From positions 1 through 35,758 of the forward strand of contig DATIXJ010000097.1 in the NCBI GenBank assembly GCA_035518715.1: 35,758 nt of DNA, given 5' to 3'. Source of the DNA: DATIXJ01 sp035518715 (GTDB lineage Bacteria; Bacteroidota; Ignavibacteria; UBA10030; SZUA-254). The stretch's first letter is position 1, and each line of letters begins with the position of its first letter. This document shows, piece by piece, positions 33,601 to 35,758 of this stretch. The position numbers were made by a program, and so were the translations under genes. Under the pieces are notes generated by a model. The model did not search any database, was not told the origin of the DNA, and saw only the letters and a program-made list of their open reading frames with translations.

Positions 33601-33784
33601 ATCGCCCGATCCCTCATGGCGCTATACCGTTCTCGTCGGCTGCCAGGACGACCATGGAGGGGCAGGCATCGGCGAATTTCGCTCGGTGGAATCTGAGGCA
33701 CGAGAGTGGGCAGGGGGCGGGAAGAGGGATTCCTCCGCTTCGAATGTGTATGATGTCATTTTGCCGAAAAAGACACACCGATAA
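30686..33784 (+). CDS. Exported glycogen-debranching-like glycosidase with glucodextranase-type C-terminal domain
   Basis: About 1032 residues. An N-terminal signal (about residues 14-34, LIWCILLLQAVLFPQLLVAQ) precedes a beta-rich N-terminal region (about 40-270). Then comes an (alpha/alpha)6 debranching-enzyme catalytic domain: WFDDYWGRDSFISLPG at 311-326, GDAETWMDA with D426/D432, YHNGVVWTW at 577-585, GTLSELLDAAPRPRE with E626, and FSQAWSLAEF. These match the amylo-alpha-1,6-glucosidase (GDE_C, GH133) pattern. From about 820 a domain like the C-terminal module of glucodextranase follows (GDDHGPGSYRYP, FTVRADKQFAYFTLDF). It probably cleaves alpha-glucan branches outside the cytoplasm. ATG 30686 is chosen because it precedes the signal. 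Confidence 0.83.
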   Translation: MGEVHPDRTSCAHVLIWCILLLQAVLFPQLLVAQLAGSRFPVSIDELRIEVPLYSSREIAFTNKNAGVLYTETNGENRSAWEGWRIMSAEVMDDYAISIDGKKLTKSDAYASVDPLQLVRSYRNGIKETVTLLDSVDAISVEVDGIRGSNISIGPLLSGSLSSRDYEMTWDHSILLIARKNHTERKSSEDYPVWIGVTFAEGTTLVDWHSDTIGTDFLPASVRKEPAEAHAEMIFVAGDTKASTIELAARVSKNAPMMISQRKARLLDLLNGSYARTDNPRFDKALQWAKISLDALIMHQVKKGIFAGLPWFDDYWGRDSFISLPGATLVTGNFTDAKEILRSFAGWQDTIPTNSTYGRIPNLVTTTSIAYNTADGTPRFIRALYDYFCYSRDTAFVAETWSVVARSIEGTLRYHCDSLGFLSHGDAETWMDAVGPEGPWSPRGNRANDIQQLWYDQLTDASRLAEIVGKSDDRHRWEDLASRVAINFRKYFVDSARHLVYDHLRSSGAPDLQIRPNEFFVFPLLQRSVSEALVDSIFTDATEKLVFPYGVSSLWQGDENFHPYHHYAPYYVQDAAYHNGVVWTWLAGPWITLCAGECDMPDLAFRVTNNMVHQMLDRGAIGTLSELLDAAPRPREREPLLSGTFSQAWSLAEFVRNFYQDYLGISVSDSGYGLKVDPSFPSDITNAVFDVILGGDRIGMKYVRTPTADYLTFAPQKLSRELPVDIWWRVSSGNTVRFHVNLQPYHSMRYRIKEQRVVEIQGQEEQEVAWVEAHPVTIHPDRSIKLATSYLRAGLKAMVGPSYPILTNREIKSINPKAAVVYDVADSVGDDHGPGSYRYPLTSSLVPGSLDITHFTVRADKQFAYFTLDFRSLSNPGWHPEYGFQLTYCAIAIDKDGRKGSGQTSIGMNSRYSLDPSYAAENIIYVGGGFRVVDQRGKTLAEYLPVAGDEKNPLGNTPRKEIQFAVPASIVGSPDPSWRYTVLVGCQDDHGGAGIGEFRSVESEAREWAGGGKRDSSASNVYDVILPKKTHR

Positions 33785-33817
33785 GACCACCACGTTTCTC
33801 TCCTGAAAGGTCCTGCG

Positions 33818-34609
33818 ATGGCAATTCCAATCTACCATGTCGATGCATTTGTGACGGAGAAGCCGTTCAGCGGCAACCCGGCCGGTGTCTGTATTCTCGA
33901 GCGGCCTGCGAATGAGGATTGGATGAAAGGAATCGCCCGTGAAATGAATTTATCAGAAACCGCGTTTCTGGATCGCCGGAGCGATGGATTCAATCTCCGG
34001 TGGTTTACCCCGACGGTCGAAGTCGCCCTCTGCGGTCACGCTACGCTGGGGAGTGCGCACGTCCTGTGGGAGAGGAAATATCTCGGACCCGATGATCGGG
34101 GAATATTCCATACGAAGAGCGGCGTACTCACAGCCGTCAAACAGGAAAACCGTATCACACTCGACTTTCCTGCAAAGGACGCGGAACCCATACAGCCTCC
34201 CTCCAGTCTGCTGACAGCTCTCGGCGTAACGGCACTTTACACCGGCAAGAATCAGTTCGACTATCTTGTAGAGGTTGGATCTGATTCAGAGGTGCTGCAA
34301 GCATCTCCGAATTTTTCACTCCTCCGGTCACTGTCCGTGAGGGGAGTAATCGTGACCGCTCGTTCGAGCACGCCGGGTTATGATTTTATTTCGAGATTCT
34401 TTGCCCCCGGCTCGGGGATCGATGAGGATCCTGTGACCGGATCGGCCCATTGCGCGCTCGGACCCTACTGGCAGAAAAAGCTCAAGAAGGATACGTTCGT
34501 GGCGTATCAGGCATCCGCCCGGGGAGGAATCCTCAGCGTTCGGGTGAATGGCGACAGGGTCAGTCTCGCGGGCAGGGCGGTGACGGTCATGCAGGGTGAA
34601 GTGTTGTAG
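33818..34609 (+). CDS. PhzF-family isomerase-like protein
   Basis: A 263-residue protein of the PhzF/YddE family, homologous to diaminopimelate epimerase-fold enzymes. Conserved features: AFVTEKPFSGNPAGV near the start, the catalytic Glu47 in NLSETAF, FTPTVEVALCGHATLG, and DEDPVTGSAHCALGPYW at the C-terminal half. In the phenazine pathway PhzF isomerises dihydrohydroxyanthranilate; no other phenazine genes are here, so the substrate is unknown. It is 33 bases after the debranching-like gene. It overlaps the convergent symporter gene by 23 bases. Confidence 0.93.
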   Translation: MAIPIYHVDAFVTEKPFSGNPAGVCILERPANEDWMKGIAREMNLSETAFLDRRSDGFNLRWFTPTVEVALCGHATLGSAHVLWERKYLGPDDRGIFHTKSGVLTAVKQENRITLDFPAKDAEPIQPPSSLLTALGVTALYTGKNQFDYLVEVGSDSEVLQASPNFSLLRSLSVRGVIVTARSSTPGYDFISRFFAPGSGIDEDPVTGSAHCALGPYWQKKLKKDTFVAYQASARGGILSVRVNGDRVSLAGRAVTVMQGEVL

Positions 34610-35758
34610 GCGCAACTGAAATTCTTCCGAGCATCTTTCCTAAAACCCAGCAAATCAAAGAGACGACCAACCCGGGATACATCGGTTCAATCCCGAGCGG
34701 ATAAGAATCTCCCGAAGAACCGACATACCGTGCAAGGAACCAGAAGAGGGAAGTCAGCCATCCGAGAAGCATCGCAAGGAAAGCGTATCCCGTGGCGATG
34801 CGAAGCCGCGGAAAGTAGCTCGCAACGAGCGGGATCAGCAGGCCCGGGATCGTTACCGTTCCGATCGCGTACCAGAGATTGACAACGCTCGGGATGCTCC
34901 AGGCAAGGAGAACCGACAGCAGAAATGAAACAATCAACCCTATGCGCGTAAGCATCGTGGACGGCGCATCGAGCTCAACGGCTTCGATGCTGGTTGCGGC
35001 AAGCCGCCATCGCATGACGATGTCTCTCCCGAGTGTTTGTGCGGAAACAAACGAGAGGGAGTTGAGCGTCGACATGATTGCTGCAAGCATACTGACGTAG
35101 AACATCCCCTTTGCTACGGGAGGGAGTATCATTTCTGCAAGAAGAGGATACGACATCATCGGTTGTTCGAGCCCGGGGAGAGCAGCACGGGCATATAATC
35201 CTGCGGTTGTTGTCAGAGCATCGAAGATGAACCAGAACAGTATGGAAATGAAAATTCCTCTTCTCGCAACATTACCGTCCTTTGCAGCATAACAACGCTG
35301 GTGAAACGATGGATCGACGATTGTCCAGAGAGCAATAAAGAACCATGCGAGGATATACTGGATGGAGTTTCCTCCCGCCCACGTCAGATGCACGGCCGGA
35401 AGATGCGTGCGCAGAAATTCCATTCCGCCGAATCTGGAAATACAAAAGGGCAGAATGATTCCAAATCCTGAAAACATCATCACGAATTCAAGGACATTGG
35501 TGCGGACATCGGAGCGGAATCCGCCGAAATACAGATACGAGACAGCCGTCAGTGCAGTGACGACGAGCGCAACCATCATACTCCAGCCGAAGATCATTTG
35601 GAGCAGAATGCTGAGCATCAGCACATAGGGAGCGGGGGAGACCAAAATGTACGTAAGAATTGCTCCCAGAAGCGCCGTCTTGCGGTCGTACGATCCTGCC
35701 AGCTTGTCCGGGATCGTATAATAATTCGTCGCACGGACCTTCTTCGCAAGGAATCCTG
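34587..35758 (-). CDS. Sodium:solute symporter family protein (N-terminus beyond window)
   Basis: At least 390 residues, open at the right edge; the start lies beyond 35758. The protein shows about 10 hydrophobic segments and the SSS-family motifs ATNYYTIPDKLAGSYD, an acidic-flanked WTIVDPSFHQRCYAAKD, and MLAAIMSTLNSLSFVSAQTLGRDI. The family imports solutes such as sugars, proline, acetate or pantothenate with sodium; the substrate cannot be told. The reading frame runs through 35645 with no start needed there, so the TTG at 35645 is internal. The 3' end overlaps phzF-like by 23 bases tail-to-tail. Confidence 0.9.
   Translation of the reverse strand, partial: GFLAKKVRATNYYTIPDKLAGSYDRKTALLGAILTYILVSPAPYVLMLSILLQMIFGWSMMVALVVTALTAVSYLYFGGFRSDVRTNVLEFVMMFSGFGIILPFCISRFGGMEFLRTHLPAVHLTWAGGNSIQYILAWFFIALWTIVDPSFHQRCYAAKDGNVARRGIFISILFWFIFDALTTTAGLYARAALPGLEQPMMSYPLLAEMILPPVAKGMFYVSMLAAIMSTLNSLSFVSAQTLGRDIVMRWRLAATSIEAVELDAPSTMLTRIGLIVSFLLSVLLAWSIPSVVNLWYAIGTVTIPGLLIPLVASYFPRLRIATGYAFLAMLLGWLTSLFWFLARYVGSSGDSYPLGIEPMYPGLVVSLICWVLGKMLGRISVAPTTLHPA

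Noticed and set aside
35587..35645. TTG at 35645 as the symporter start
   Set aside because: The same frame continues to the window edge with typical SSS-family sequence, so this codon is internal.

Overview
The window looks like a contig fragment from a bacterium of the Bacteroidota/Chlorobi (FCB) side of the tree, most likely an Ignavibacteria-like or other deep lineage rather than a classical Bacteroidia. The evidence is a short primary sigma factor of about 285 residues lacking a long region 1.1, a large DUF2723 membrane protein, and a lepA-signal peptidase-hemW neighbourhood. Against Bacteroidia, many genes have recognisable Shine-Dalgarno sequences (for example at 13979 minus, 16566 plus and 30088 plus). 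Promoters look like TTGnnn-N17-TATATT rather than the Bacteroidia TTTG/TAnnTTTG type. The lineage is an inference; no marker phylogeny could be run.

Layout. Positions 1-101 hold the 5' part of RNase P RNA on the minus strand. Positions 145-2417 (minus) are a tight housekeeping operon: Nif3-like protein, zinc-ribbon coiled-coil protein, RNase HI. A small independent transcription unit with its own promoter and terminator lies at 2438-2631 (minus). From 2654 to 5485 two divergent signalling genes share a promoter region: a receiver-HisKA protein with no ATPase domain, and a membrane GAF-GAF-GGDEF protein whose GGDEF motif is degenerate. From 5511 to 7133 lie a small zinc-ribbon protein, an AbrB/PIN pair and two tandem microcompartment vertex proteins (EutN/CcmL family). 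From 7210 to 11333 lie rpoD, an NlpC/P60 lipoprotein, def, fmt, a membrane-anchored rhodanese and a MauE-like membrane protein.

Positions 11394-14445 (minus) hold accessory genes: a DinB-fold protein, an exported C45-type Ntn hydrolase, an unknown membrane protein and a YCII-domain protein. Positions 14742-19398 (plus) hold lepA, two tandem signal peptidases and hemW. Positions 19471-28212 form a surface-glycan region: DUF2723 GT-C-like protein, three GT-B-type proteins, then (minus) a Wzx-like flippase and another glycosyltransferase. Positions 28418-33784 encode envelope and exported proteins: a lipoprotein, a Spy/CpxP-like protein, an exported DinB-fold protein, and a large exported glycogen-debranching-like glycosidase with a glucodextranase-type C-terminal domain. 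The window ends with a PhzF-like protein and a truncated sodium:solute symporter.

The most noteworthy points are the divergent pair of catalytically incomplete signalling proteins, the orphan tandem vertex proteins, a self-contained approximately 155-nt transcription unit, and a uniform promoter architecture that resolves several start codons and implies near-leaderless mRNAs for three genes. I did not find a CRISPR array, insertion sequence, prophage or tRNA. No gene-free stretch exceeds about 300 bases.
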